From: Fluviicola sp.
GTDB lineage: Bacteria > Bacteroidota > Bacteroidia > Flavobacteriales_D > Crocinitomicaceae
Assembly: GCF_039596395.1 (NCBI RefSeq)
Contig: NZ_JBCNJT010000002.1
Coordinates: forward strand, 1,116,001 to 1,180,000
DNA length: 64,000 nt
Direction of reading: 5' to 3'
The notes below the pieces were generated by a model. It worked only from the letters and a program-made list of their open reading frames with translations. It ran no database searches and was not told the origin of the DNA. Below are positions 55,286 through 64,000 of the stretch, piece by piece. The position numbers and the translations under genes are program-made. Every line of letters starts with the position of its first letter. Position 1 is the stretch's first letter.

Positions 55286-55319
55286 TTTGACTTCTCTTGC
55301 GATTTTTCCAATAATTTTG
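55286..55319 (+). promoter_or_regulatory. porZ promoter, TTTG-N22-TAATTTTG
   Basis: A -33 TTTG at 55286-55289 and a -7 TAATTTTG at 55312-55319, 22 nt apart: the full Bacteroidota pattern. Transcription would start near 55326 and read porZ. Confidence 0.65.
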
Positions 55320-55352
55320 AAGAGTATGCGTTTATACACCAAAACAAATTTC

Positions 55353-57674
55353 ATGCGAAGTCTTCTTTTAGTCGGTTTAATGGGTTTATCTTCCGCTGCA
55401 TTTGCACAGCTTGGAACAGGTCAGTGGCGTATGCATGTGGCTGCTTCTCAGGCAATTGATGTGGCTTACGGTGACGGACTTGCCATGGCGGCATTGAAAA
55501 CCGGGGTGATCGAATACGACGAAGCCGCAGGTGAAACAAAAATCTACAACGACCAGAACGGACTTTCGGATATTATCGTTTCATGCATTTCTTACGATGC
55601 AGGAACGAAATCTTTTTTCATCGGTTACGACAACGGAAACATCGATCAGCTTTATTCGGATGGAACAATCGTCAATATTCCTGCGGTAAAATTGGCTTCC
55701 ATTACCGGAAATAAGCGGATCAACAGCTTTACCTCGAAAAACGGGAGAGTGTTTGCCGCAACCGGTTTCGCGATCGTTGTGCTCGACCCCAATAAACACG
55801 AAGTAAAAGATACCTACAATCCGTTCGGTGTTCCCAAAAACTACCAATCGGTATTGTTTGTGAACGATTCTATTTATGCAGTTCACAATGACGGAATGGT
55901 CAGGGCGTTTGCGAATAATCCCTTGTTGGGGAATCCGAACAACTGGAGCATAGATACCCGCGTGGACGAACCTGCTTTGGATGTTTCGTATACGAAAGGC
56001 GGGGTTTTAAACAATGAACTTTACATCCTGGCCAAAAAGCAGGCATATGGCGGCGATTCCATTATGAAAGTTACATCCGGCGGATTGCAGGAAGTCATTG
56101 GCCATCAGTTCAATCCCATGGAGATTGTGAACTTCCAGATTGTTAATAATAAGCTGGGAGTAAGCTTTTCGGATTCATACCTGCTGTTTAATGAAGACGC
56201 TTCGATCTTTTTCGGTATTTCCGGATATTCGAATCCTGCTCCGCAAATCCAGTCGGTTACTTTTCAGGGAACCAGCTATTGGATTGCAGACTATAAGAAC
56301 GGATTGGTCAAATACGACCAGTTCGGAACTTCAAAGATTATTTCAAAGGAAGGACCTCCGAAAAATGACTTTTTCAGCATCAACGGATATAACGGGAAAA
56401 TGGTGGTAACTGCCGGAACAATCGACCGGGTTTCATTGAGTTTTAGTACTCCCGGAGCATATACCATGAAAGATGAAGACTGGACTTTGTTCGATTATTC
56501 TACACAACCTACACAGTGGGCGAATGGAGTGTGGGACATAGGTACAGCAGCCATTAACCCGAAAAACGAAGATGAGGTTGCATTGGGCGGATATTGCCAG
56601 AATGGATTGAGCATGGTGAATGGTTCACAAATCACGAATGTTTACGGAGCTTCCAACTCAATCCTGGAGAATACGGCGCTTGGGAATAACATGACGTGTA
56701 TTACTGCTTTGGAATACGATGACGACGGGAACCTGTGGATTGTCAACGGGTACTCTTCCAAAATATTGAAAGTCAAAACAGCAGATGGGAATTGGTATGC
56801 CATGTCAAACAATTCTTTAATTTCCAATGCCTACGCTTCGGAACTGGCAATCGATTACAACGGACATAAATGGGTCGGAGTTTACGGAAAAGGATTGATG
56901 GGCTACAAGGATAACGGAACCATTTCCAATACTTCGGACGATATTATCAAAGTAATGCAAACCGGTGAAGGATCCGGAAACATGCCTTCGGATAACGTAA
57001 CCGCTTTGGCTGTGGATTTCGACAATGAGATCTGGATCGGAACAGATAACGGACTGGCCGTTTTATACAACAGCGCAGGAATCTTTTCTGCCGCCGGAAC
57101 AACAGATGTTTCACGCATTTTGGTTACTTACGACGGGAATGTGGAGCTTTTGCTCGGAAATTCCTACATCTCCGATATTGAAGTGGATGGCGGTAACAGA
57201 AAGTGGATCGGAACGGCTGAATCGGGAATCTTCCTGGTTTCTGCAGACGGTCAGGAAGTGATTGCAAATTACAACAAGGACAATTCACCTATGATCTCCA
57301 ATACGGTTCTGGACATGGAATTCAATCACCTTACCGGGGAGTTGTTCATCATCACCGATAACGGAATGGTTTCTTTCCGCACGGATGCCACATACGAAGA
57401 TCCGGATTATGCTTCAACAACTGTTTTCCCGAATCCCGTAAAGCCTGAATTTACAGGGCCGATTACTATCCAGGGAATTAAGTACGGAAGTGATGTGAAA
57501 ATCACCGATGCAGCCGGGAACCTAGTCTATAAAACTACTTCAAACGGTGGAACTGCAACCTGGAATGGTAAACGACTGACCGGAGAAGCTGTGAGCTCCG
57601 GAGTATATTTTATCTGGACGGCTCCAACGGAAGGAAAAGGGAAGAAAGTAGGAAAAGTAGTTGTTATCCGATGA
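55353..57674 (+). CDS. porZ: Type IX secretion protein PorZ
   Basis: Part of the T9SS cell-surface attachment complex, which delivers anionic lipopolysaccharide to cargo in Porphyromonas. The protein (773 residues from the ATG at 55353, chosen because it starts a signal peptide ending AAFAQ) has two seven-bladed propeller-like regions (for example DVAYGDGLAMAALKTGVIEYD, NGLSDIIVSCISYD, VDFDNEIWIGTDNGLAVLY) and a C-terminal T9SS sorting domain (VFPNPVKPEF ... GVYFIWTAP). The pair porZ-recO is typical of Flavobacteria. ATG of recO overlaps the stop (ATGA). The longer start at 55287 lies inside the promoter. Confidence 0.85.
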   Translation: MRSLLLVGLMGLSSAAFAQLGTGQWRMHVAASQAIDVAYGDGLAMAALKTGVIEYDEAAGETKIYNDQNGLSDIIVSCISYDAGTKSFFIGYDNGNIDQLYSDGTIVNIPAVKLASITGNKRINSFTSKNGRVFAATGFAIVVLDPNKHEVKDTYNPFGVPKNYQSVLFVNDSIYAVHNDGMVRAFANNPLLGNPNNWSIDTRVDEPALDVSYTKGGVLNNELYILAKKQAYGGDSIMKVTSGGLQEVIGHQFNPMEIVNFQIVNNKLGVSFSDSYLLFNEDASIFFGISGYSNPAPQIQSVTFQGTSYWIADYKNGLVKYDQFGTSKIISKEGPPKNDFFSINGYNGKMVVTAGTIDRVSLSFSTPGAYTMKDEDWTLFDYSTQPTQWANGVWDIGTAAINPKNEDEVALGGYCQNGLSMVNGSQITNVYGASNSILENTALGNNMTCITALEYDDDGNLWIVNGYSSKILKVKTADGNWYAMSNNSLISNAYASELAIDYNGHKWVGVYGKGLMGYKDNGTISNTSDDIIKVMQTGEGSGNMPSDNVTALAVDFDNEIWIGTDNGLAVLYNSAGIFSAAGTTDVSRILVTYDGNVELLLGNSYISDIEVDGGNRKWIGTAESGIFLVSADGQEVIANYNKDNSPMISNTVLDMEFNHLTGELFIITDNGMVSFRTDATYEDPDYASTTVFPNPVKPEFTGPITIQGIKYGSDVKITDAAGNLVYKTTSNGGTATWNGKRLTGEAVSSGVYFIWTAPTEGKGKKVGKVVVIR

Positions 57675-58378
57675 AAATAACGGATAAAGCAGTTGTTTTA
57701 TCGCGTTTGCCTTATTCTGAAACCAGTTTAATTGTTAATCTTTTTACCCTTGAATCGGGGTTACAAACTTTCCTGTTCCAGGGAGCCAAAAAGAAAAAGG
57801 GTTTGATCCTGTTTCCCCTGGAATTGGTGGAAATCACTTACTACAAAAGAAACGATAGCAGTTTGTTGAAGCTCACTGAGATGCAGTCTTTGGAACCTTT
57901 GCATCGGCTGCTGGAAAATCCCTTGAAATCGAGTATCGCCTTTTTCGTTTCCGAATTGATGCTGATTTGTTTGCGGGACAATCACCAGGATAAAAAACTG
58001 TTTGCTTTTCTAAGTCGGGAAATTCATTGGTTGAATGAAAGTGAAGAGCTTAGCAATTACCTGATCTGGTTTTTGGCGCAGGTTTCCAAACTGGAAGGAT
58101 TCCAACCCGAAGTACAAAGCAATACCCCGAAGTATTTTGAACTGCAGGAAGGAAAATTCACCAATGAACTGCCTTTTTTGCCTTCATACCTGGAAGAACC
58201 CTGGCTTCATTGGTTAACGGATAGTCTGGAATACGAAAAACTGGATTTCCTGGCGCTTTCTATTCCAAGGGAAGAACGGGTAAAACTGATTGATGCCTGG
58301 CTGGAATATTATCAGTTCCATATAAGCGGTATGCGAAAAATGAAATCCCTGGAAATAATCAGAACCGTTTTTAATTAA
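57671..58378 (+). CDS. recO: DNA repair protein RecO
   Basis: Loads RecA with RecR on single-stranded DNA. The 235-residue protein has the N-terminal OB-fold (KAVVLSRLPYSETSLIVNLFT ... GLQTFLFQGAKKKKG) and the helical C-terminal part, with family-typical length. The four zinc cysteines are absent, as in other Bacteroidota. Translationally coupled to porZ by the ATGA overlap. Confidence 0.9.
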   Translation: MKITDKAVVLSRLPYSETSLIVNLFTLESGLQTFLFQGAKKKKGLILFPLELVEITYYKRNDSSLLKLTEMQSLEPLHRLLENPLKSSIAFFVSELMLICLRDNHQDKKLFAFLSREIHWLNESEELSNYLIWFLAQVSKLEGFQPEVQSNTPKYFELQEGKFTNELPFLPSYLEEPWLHWLTDSLEYEKLDFLALSIPREERVKLIDAWLEYYQFHISGMRKMKSLEIIRTVFN

Positions 58379-58382
58379 ATGC

Positions 58383-58410
58383 GTATGGACGCGATGCATC
58401 GAGTCCATAC
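58383..58410. terminator. hairpin between convergent recO and ABC-F genes
   Basis: GTATGGAC pairs with GTCCATAC over a 12-nt loop containing the palindrome GATGCATC. No T-run, so function as terminator is uncertain. Confidence 0.5.
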
Positions 58411-58418
58411 CGTAAATG

Positions 58419-60053
58419 TTATTTCCGTTCGATTTCTTTCAGGTTTTCCATCTTCTTCGTTGCCAGGAAACCGTTGATGTCATCGAAATGCGTTTTCACC
58501 CGCTTATTCCCGAATTCATAAACCTTGGTTACCAAACCGTCCAGGAAATCCCGGTCGTGGGATACAAGAATCAGCGTTCCGTCGAAAGCGTTCAGGGCAT
58601 CCTTGATGATATCTTTCGTTTTCATGTCCAGGTGATTGGTCGGCTCATCGAGAATCAGCAAATTGACAGGTTCAAGCAGCAATTTAATCAACGCCAGGCG
58701 CGTTTTTTCTCCTCCCGACAATACTTTTACCTTTTTGGTAGAAGAATCTCCGCCAAACATGAAAGCGCCCAGCAAATCTTTTATTTTCGTTCGGATATCT
58801 CCTTCGGCAATGCGGTCGATCGTTTCAAAAATGGTTAATTCTTCATCCAGCAAAGAAGCCTGGTTCTGCGCAAAGTACCCGATCTGAACGTTGTGTCCCA
58901 ATTCCAGGTTTCCTTCGTAGCCGATTTCCTTCATGATTGCCTTTACCAGGGTCGATTTTCCTTCTCCGTTTCTTCCCACAAAAGCCACTTTTTCCCCGCG
59001 TTCGATCGTCACATTTACATCTGAGAATACCGTGTGATCGTCGTATTTTTTTTGAAGATCGGTAATTACTACAGGGTAAGAACCCGAGCGTGGGGCAGGA
59101 GGGAACTTCAAACGCAAAGCGGAATTGTCCACTTCGTCCACTTCAATGATGTCGAGTTTTTCGAGCATTTTTACCCGCGATTGAACCTGCAGTGTTTTGG
59201 AATATGTTCCTTTGAACCGTTCAATGAATTCGGTAGTTTCCGCGATGAACTTTTGCTGTTCTTCGTATTGTTTTTGTTGTTGTGCTCTTCGTTCCTTGCG
59301 CAATTCCAGGTAGTGGGAATACTTGGCTTTGTAATCGTAAATGCGTCCCATGGTTACTTCTATGGTGCGATTGGTAATTGCGTCCACAAAGGCGCGGTCG
59401 TGGGAAATTACCACCACAGCTTTTGCACTGTTCACCAGGAAATCTTCCAGCCACTGAATGGACTCGATATCCATGTGGTTGGTAGGCTCATCCAGTAAGA
59501 TCAGATCCGGTTTTTGAAGCAGGATTTTTGCCAATTCGATACGCATTCTCCAGCCACCGCTGAATTCGGAAGTTGGCCGCGTGAAATCTTCGCGCTCAAA
59601 TCCCATTCCTTTCAGCACCTTCTCCACTTCACCGTCGTAATTGATCTCTTCGATGGAGTAAAACTTTTCGCTGAGTTCGGAAACGCGTTCGATCAGTTTC
59701 ATGTAGTCGTCCGAATCGTAATCCGTACGGACTGTCAATTCCTGGTTCAGGGCTTCGATCTCATCGCGCATGGCGAAAATTCCCGCAAAAGCTTTGCTGG
59801 TTTCTTCGAAAACGGTGCAATTATCTTCCGTCAGCAAGTGCTGGGGCAAATAAGCAATTACGGCGTCTTTGGGAGCAGAAACCCCACCTTTGGTGGCTTT
59901 GTTCACTCCGGCAAGGATTTTCAACAAAGTCGATTTCCCGGCACCGTTTTTACCCATTAACGCGATCTTGTCCGTGTCATTAATGACAAAAGAAACATCA
60001 CTGAATAAAACTTTACCGCTGAATTCTACCGTTACACTGTCTACTGAGATCAT
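58419..60053 (-). CDS. ABC-F family ATPase
   Basis: A 544-residue protein (from the ATG at 60053, the usual start MISVDSVTVEFSG in Bacteroidota) with two ABC domains and no membrane segment. Walker A GKNGAGKST and GRNGEGKST, signatures EFSGGWRMR and VLSGGEKTR, and Walker B LILLDEPTNH and LLILDEPTNH are present in order. These proteins bind the ribosomal E site and act in translation or antibiotic protection. The subfamily (Uup/EttA-like) cannot be told from motifs alone. Upstream in-frame ATG codons (60125, 60080) are less likely. Confidence 0.92.
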   Translation of the reverse strand: MISVDSVTVEFSGKVLFSDVSFVINDTDKIALMGKNGAGKSTLLKILAGVNKATKGGVSAPKDAVIAYLPQHLLTEDNCTVFEETSKAFAGIFAMRDEIEALNQELTVRTDYDSDDYMKLIERVSELSEKFYSIEEINYDGEVEKVLKGMGFEREDFTRPTSEFSGGWRMRIELAKILLQKPDLILLDEPTNHMDIESIQWLEDFLVNSAKAVVVISHDRAFVDAITNRTIEVTMGRIYDYKAKYSHYLELRKERRAQQQKQYEEQQKFIAETTEFIERFKGTYSKTLQVQSRVKMLEKLDIIEVDEVDNSALRLKFPPAPRSGSYPVVITDLQKKYDDHTVFSDVNVTIERGEKVAFVGRNGEGKSTLVKAIMKEIGYEGNLELGHNVQIGYFAQNQASLLDEELTIFETIDRIAEGDIRTKIKDLLGAFMFGGDSSTKKVKVLSGGEKTRLALIKLLLEPVNLLILDEPTNHLDMKTKDIIKDALNAFDGTLILVSHDRDFLDGLVTKVYEFGNKRVKTHFDDINGFLATKKMENLKEIERK

Positions 60054-60135
60054 AATTTTTCTTTGTGGTGAAGCATCCATAATGGGCTGCTTCATCAGAT
60101 TTTGGAAGTGCAAAGGTACTGACAACTTTATACAA

Positions 60136-60169
60136 AAAGCAGGGATGGAAAATTTTCCATCCCTGCTTT
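60136..60169. terminator. perfect 34-nt palindromic terminator
   Basis: Two 17-nt arms with GCAGGGATGG as core, flanked by A and T runs. It ends the minus-strand small membrane protein gene. Confidence 0.85.
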
Positions 60170-60188
60170 CAATTTAGGTAGTAGTTTG

Positions 60189-60470
60189 TCAGATGATGAA
60201 AATGACCAACAGGTCGATAATAAGCGTGACAATGAATGCATTCAGGATCCATCTCATTGGAGCAACTGCTAAAAGTAAACTAAGCGTTGTCATTGTTGGA
60301 ATAACTACTGCGATCAAAGACCATATATGGAGTGCGGCACCGTAATTCATGGCAATACCGCCTAAACATCCTATAATTAATAATGAGATCGCAATCACCC
60401 CGAACCGGTATTGTGTAGCCAGATTTTCGAGTTTCATCCAGGTGCTTTCTTTTATTTTCTGTGTTTCCAT
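60189..60470 (-). CDS. Small two- to three-helix membrane protein
   Basis: A 93-residue protein with hydrophobic helices at about 20-40, 45-65 and 75-93. No family was recognised. The ATG at 60470 gives a normal start. It is separated from the ABC-F gene by a terminator, so it is transcribed on its own. Confidence 0.6.
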   Translation of the reverse strand: METQKIKESTWMKLENLATQYRFGVIAISLLIIGCLGGIAMNYGAALHIWSLIAVVIPTMTTLSLLLAVAPMRWILNAFIVTLIIDLLVIFII

Positions 60471-60535
60471 AACCTTCTGATTTATATGTCAAAGGTCAGA
60501 ATCAACGAATCGGATTAAAATGAGTCAAATCACAA

Positions 60536-60581
60536 AAAAAGTTGATTTATCTCAACTTTTTACTCGACTTGTTTATATTTG
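60536..60581 (+). promoter_or_regulatory. -7 box with a 10-bp inverted repeat upstream
   Basis: TATATTTG (exact TANNTTTG) lies at 60574-60581. An inverted repeat AAAAAGTTGA/TCAACTTTTT at 60536-60561 lies just before it, where a regulator could compete with the polymerase. Confidence 0.5.
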
Positions 60582-60610
60582 ATTTAACAAATAAGTGAAA
60601 AAAGTTGGTT

Positions 60611-61243
60611 ATGAAGAAGGTAAAATTGATGCTAATGTTGGCAACAGTTGTGTTGTTGGCAGGCAATTCCCAGGCCCAGGGGTTTGGAGGAAGTGGAAGC
60701 AGTTATTTGCAGTTAGGTTTAGGTGTAAACCAGCACTATTCCATTTATTCTGATTATGACAGAGCCTATAACACGAATTACGGGGCGCTTAATTTCCAAA
60801 TGGAGTTCGGCGTTCATAAGTATATCGGGCTCGGTTTTATGGTAGGAGGAGAAATCGCAATGCGGGGAGCCGGATATTACTACGGTGGTGTATATGCTCC
60901 GGGTTATTATGCTCCTTCAAATTCTCCGTATTGGAGTGTTGGAGTACCAATCGGATTTATTGCGAATTTTCACTTTTTGCAGCTGATTTCCGATAAAGCC
61001 GGGAAAAATTTTGCAGACCATCTGGACGTTTATGGTGGTTTGAACATCGGTAGCGGTCCCGTTTTCAGAAATGTCCGCGACAAGTATGATAATGATCCTT
61101 ACTACGATTCCCGTGTAGGAGCTTTATTCTTCATCGGGCCACATGTTGGGATCCGTTATTTCCCTAGCGAAAAAGTGGGTATTTATGCAGAAGCAGGTTA
61201 CGGAAAATCATTGATTACCGGAGGGGTAGTTTTCAAAATGTAA
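60611..61243 (+). CDS. Exported outer-membrane beta-barrel-like protein
   Basis: From the ATG at 60611 the protein has 210 residues with a signal peptide ending in NSQAQ. The mature part is rich in Tyr and Gly with alternating strands (FGVHKYIGLGFMVGGEIAMRG, PHVGIRYFPSEKVGIYAEAGYG) and ends in VVFKM, consistent with a small OprF/OmpA-type barrel. No enzyme motif is present. Confidence 0.65.
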   Translation: MKKVKLMLMLATVVLLAGNSQAQGFGGSGSSYLQLGLGVNQHYSIYSDYDRAYNTNYGALNFQMEFGVHKYIGLGFMVGGEIAMRGAGYYYGGVYAPGYYAPSNSPYWSVGVPIGFIANFHFLQLISDKAGKNFADHLDVYGGLNIGSGPVFRNVRDKYDNDPYYDSRVGALFFIGPHVGIRYFPSEKVGIYAEAGYGKSLITGGVVFKM

Positions 61244-61262
61244 TCACAAGTTTTATAAAATT

Positions 61263-61299
61263 AAAAAGGGCGTCCTGGTTTTAACCGGACGCCCTTTTT
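61263..61299. terminator. bidirectional terminator
   Basis: AAAAAGGGCGTCC pairs with GGACGCCCTTTTT over an 11-nt loop between convergent genes. Confidence 0.85.
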
Positions 61300-61314
61300 G
61301 ATTCGTTTATTCTG

Positions 61315-63333
61315 TTACATTTTAATGAATGATTCGGAATACTTTTCTCCGTTCTTCGTTTGGATTACTAAGAAATAACGTCCGCTAGTCAATCCGGCTA
61401 ATGAAAGTTTCGAGTCTTTTTTATCGGTATTGATCACGCGTTCTCCCAATTGTGAGTAAACCTGGATGCTGGAAGCATCTAACAGATCAAAGTTCTCGAT
61501 AGTCAAATAATCCGTTGTCGGGTTCGGAGACAGGATGATTTTCTTCCCGTCAACTTCCAGTAAGCTCAAAGGATGTGAACCTTCAACCACCGTGATCGGC
61601 TCATTGATCGTTGGGTTGTTGATCTGGTCAACATGTCCGGAAGGCCATTTGATAAATAGCGAGTCAATCACCGTTGCAGTTCCCAAACCGAAGTGAGCAT
61701 TCAACGTATTCATGTATCTGAAACCGTCACCGCTTCTGATGTCACGGATTTGTTTTCCCCATGAACCGTAAATCTCTACGCGTGCACCGATTCCATTGTA
61801 ATTACTTTGAATTCCCTGAAGATTGATAGTAATCCAGTTATTCCCGTTCGGATTTGCCATATAAACCGTATTCCCGTTTCTTACATCCAGGAATCCGTCA
61901 TTGTTCAAATCACCAACAGAACCACTTTGAAAGGCATAAACGATCGGGTAGAAGGTCATATCACCGTTTCCGAACATGATTTTGTTTCCGCCTCCCATTA
62001 CGTCCGTATATCCGTCGTTATCGAAATCAAAAGAAACGTGTTCGATGCTTAAGCTCGTGTTTACATCCCATCCGGAACCGGAAGTAATGTCTGTAAATGT
62101 ACCGTCTCCGTTGTTTTTCATCAGGAAGTGCCCGCCGTCATCTGTGGAACTTGCTCCAACCAACGCATCCATCCAACCGTCGTTGTTGTAATCATTCCAT
62201 GCGGAAGACCATGACTGGCTTGGGTTTGCCATTCCGGCAGCTGTAGAAACGTCTGTGAAAACTCCACCACCGTCGTTGCGGTGCAATTCATCGATTTTCG
62301 CAGTGGAAGCACCTCCGCGGCACTTAGCAATGTATAAATCCTGGTCACCGTCGTTATCGTAATCCATCCAGATAGAGCCGTAGTTTCCTCCTTCCGGGTG
62401 ATCACCCAATCCGCCTGTATGGAAAGTCAAATTCCCGCTTCCGTCATTGATGTAATAAACATTCGGATCGATATCGTGGCAGGAAAATGCATCCAGGTTC
62501 CCATCGTTGTTGATGTCCACGAAATTCGTGCGCTGACAGAATACGTATTCCGTACCGGAGATTTCCGTATAAGCCGTTCCTGTTGCATTTGCTTTCATAA
62601 ATGTTACACCCGAACCGCTTCCGTAAAGCATATCGTTGAATCCGTTCTTATCGATATCCCCGATTGCCATACTCCAGGAAGGCTGGAACATAGTAGTGGA
62701 AGTAGGGATGTTTGTTGTAGTGAAAGAACCGTTGGTTTGCTGATACAGGATTTGTACGCTGGAAGAAGATACGGTCACGATATCATCCAAAAAGTCACCG
62801 TTCATGTCTGTTGTTGCCAAACCATAAGTTCCGCTAACTGTCGGGAATGTACTTGCGGTAAAAGTAATCGGAGGTGTCGGAGGCACAACGATCGGGCTTT
62901 CCGTTAGCTTAAAGCTGAACCCGTTGGAAGACCAGCGATTGTCAAAAGCAATGGTATAAGTTGTTCCGCTGGTTACGTTGAAAGTAGCCAAAGAAGTTAA
63001 TCCGCTTCCGCTGTCATCGTCTCCGGTAACACAGGTAAGTGCCCCGCAAACTCCGGAGTAAACATGGAATCGGGTATCGGTTCCGTTTGAAGCCGGAAGG
63101 TCCGTGGTTAAAGTCACGGTATAATCATCGTTGGGAGTGTAGGTATACCACTCACCGGCAGTCTGGCCAGTACCGTTTGTAGTACAAACCAATGTTGGTA
63201 CATCTGTCCCGTCAACAGCCGTAACTACATACGTGGTTGCCGGCATGATCGACAAAGCAGTAGCACAGGTGTTTTGAGCCTGGGAAATTGCCGGGATTCC
63301 CAGCAAAAGGAAAAAAGTAAAATTAATTTTCAT
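61315..63333 (-). CDS. T9SS cargo with FG-GAP/VCBS repeats and ASPIC/UnbV domain
   Basis: A 672-residue secreted protein. Signal peptide ends near SQAQ. The part at about 30-150 is a beta domain with a Cys pair (VTGDDDSGSGLTS). FG-GAP-like repeats with D-x-D/N-x-D-G calcium-binding loops (DMNGDFLDDI, DINNDGNLDAFSC, DYDNDGDQDLYI, DFDNDGYTDV) span about 165-465. The ASPIC/UnbV domain (GIGARVEIYG ... LFIKWPSGHVDQI) follows at about 500-580, then a type A T9SS sorting domain (SPNPTTDYLTI ... GRYFLVIQT). Function in surface binding is likely. Confidence 0.85.
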   Translation of the reverse strand: MKINFTFFLLLGIPAISQAQNTCATALSIMPATTYVVTAVDGTDVPTLVCTTNGTGQTAGEWYTYTPNDDYTVTLTTDLPASNGTDTRFHVYSGVCGALTCVTGDDDSGSGLTSLATFNVTSGTTYTIAFDNRWSSNGFSFKLTESPIVVPPTPPITFTASTFPTVSGTYGLATTDMNGDFLDDIVTVSSSSVQILYQQTNGSFTTTNIPTSTTMFQPSWSMAIGDIDKNGFNDMLYGSGSGVTFMKANATGTAYTEISGTEYVFCQRTNFVDINNDGNLDAFSCHDIDPNVYYINDGSGNLTFHTGGLGDHPEGGNYGSIWMDYDNDGDQDLYIAKCRGGASTAKIDELHRNDGGGVFTDVSTAAGMANPSQSWSSAWNDYNNDGWMDALVGASSTDDGGHFLMKNNGDGTFTDITSGSGWDVNTSLSIEHVSFDFDNDGYTDVMGGGNKIMFGNGDMTFYPIVYAFQSGSVGDLNNDGFLDVRNGNTVYMANPNGNNWITINLQGIQSNYNGIGARVEIYGSWGKQIRDIRSGDGFRYMNTLNAHFGLGTATVIDSLFIKWPSGHVDQINNPTINEPITVVEGSHPLSLLEVDGKKIILSPNPTTDYLTIENFDLLDASSIQVYSQLGERVINTDKKDSKLSLAGLTSGRYFLVIQTKNGEKYSESFIKM

Positions 63334-63365
63334 AATCCTTGGTTTTTAAGTTCATAAATAGGGTA

Positions 63366-64000
63366 TTAGTTGCAGGTTTGTTTCCAATTGATCCATTCTT
63401 CAAGAAGCTGTAAACCTTCTTCGTGAACGATGGTTCTGCCGAGTAGTGGCATGCGTTCGCTCGGAAGGGTAGATCCCAGTCGATAATACATCATCGAGCG
63501 GGCTTTGTCGCTTGGTTTAATGATATAGGCTAGAGTTGAATTGATAAATTCTTCCGGTTCCACACACAAACCTAAGTTAATGGCTTCATCGGTTTCTGAA
63601 AACGCCAGGCGCATCGGGCGGTAGGAGCAGTGTTTTCCTTCGGCGTGACAGTGCGCACAGTTGATGTCCACATAAGAACGAAAGCGTTCGTCAACAGTTT
63701 TCGTCTGGTCCATGTAATTGACTGTAGAGACGATATTTCCCGGAAGGTTATTCTGCAAATACCCGACAGCGATCAATTTTTGCAATTGATTTTGAGTGCC
63801 GCTTTCATAGGCATAATCGATATTCAGGTTCTGAGGTTTGATCCCGATCGGAATAGGCTCGTCGTTGAGTTTGTGACACGTATGACATTCCGTTTGGTTG
63901 GGAATGCGGTAAGCAGTGCTTTTCGGAGTTCCGTTCTGAAGCCAGCTGATATTGGTATAGCTTCCGTTCATATCCAGGTAAGCTTCTGTTTGTTCGGTGT
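63366..64000 (-). CDS. Diheme c-type cytochrome-like protein, 5' partial
   Basis: The frame is open through the right edge, so the N-terminus is missing; the visible 200 residues start upstream of MNGSYTNISW without a stop. Two heme-binding CxxCH motifs are present: CHTCH at about residue 28 after the in-window Met and CAHCH at about 106. The pattern fits the SO_2930 diheme cytochrome family, which I recall from Shewanella and Bacteroidota genomes. The 33-nt gap to the FG-GAP gene suggests that the two may be cotranscribed. Confidence 0.75.
   Translation of the reverse strand, partial: TEQTEAYLDMNGSYTNISWLQNGTPKSTAYRIPNQTECHTCHKLNDEPIPIGIKPQNLNIDYAYESGTQNQLQKLIAVGYLQNNLPGNIVSTVNYMDQTKTVDERFRSYVDINCAHCHAEGKHCSYRPMRLAFSETDEAINLGLCVEPEEFINSTLAYIIKPSDKARSMMYYRLGSTLPSERMPLLGRTIVHEEGLQLLEEWINWKQTCN

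Noticed and set aside
55048-55347. 99-residue minus-strand ORF across the tRNA-Arg
   Set aside because: It is a translation of the tRNA gene and its terminator (the SVAQLYSASDFGSEGWG-like string is a known false protein), not a gene.

Overview
The window is a chromosomal piece of a Bacteroidota bacterium, most likely a member of the Flavobacteriales close to Fluviicola (Crocinitomicaceae). The evidence is: type IX secretion (T9SS) C-terminal sorting domains on several secreted proteins, a porZ-recO pair, TANNTTTG-type -7 boxes, an ECF sigma/anti-sigma pair of the usual Bacteroidota kind, and a mevalonate pathway with the GYDVA-motif GHMP kinase. The genus is an inference from gene content, not from a marker alignment.

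Layout. 1-20.9 kb is mostly housekeeping and envelope genes: the end of an OmpA-domain protein, an ALDH8-like dehydrogenase, two linked envelope proteins, a lipoprotein, an LD-carboxypeptidase, a sigma/anti-sigma pair, a type 2 isoleucyl-tRNA synthetase with an altered HIGH motif, T9SS cargo, a Gcr-like membrane protein and Ppx/GppA. 21-26.5 kb holds a Rossmann-fold protein with an AraC regulator, a YfiR-SpoIIE phosphatase and a serine beta-lactamase-fold hydrolase. 26.5-37.9 kb is one minus-strand operon of 13 genes, almost all overlapping, encoding a type II secretion / type IV pilus-like machine: GspC-, M- and L-like proteins, secretin D, ATPase E, peptidase O, pseudopilin G, platform F, two minor pseudopilins, a K-like protein, an FN3 lipoprotein and a MORN-type protein.

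40.8-51.7 kb is the most interesting region. Nine plus-strand genes with gaps of at most 7 nt encode, in order, eukaryotic-type squalene synthase, squalene epoxidase, type 2 IPP isomerase, class II HMG-CoA reductase, a GHMP kinase (probable phosphomevalonate kinase), diphosphomevalonate decarboxylase, mevalonate kinase, a polyprenyl diphosphate synthase and an oxidosqualene cyclase. Together they run from HMG-CoA to a cyclised sterol precursor. The cyclase carries the His/Tyr/Ile set of cycloartenol synthases. No C-14 demethylase or other sterol-tailoring enzyme lies in the window.

51.8-55.3 kb has a small SRPBCC gene with a repeat-rich upstream region, a DUF2461 gene, and an AT-rich insert with a HEPN-motif protein and an odd tRNA-like sequence. 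The insert lies between two 154-nt near-identical repeats, one of which is the 3' end and terminator of tRNA-Arg(TCG). 55.3-64 kb carries porZ, recO, an ABC-F ATPase, small membrane and secreted proteins, an FG-GAP/ASPIC protein with a T9SS tail, and the C-terminal part of a diheme cytochrome. No insertion sequence, integrase, rRNA or CRISPR array was seen.
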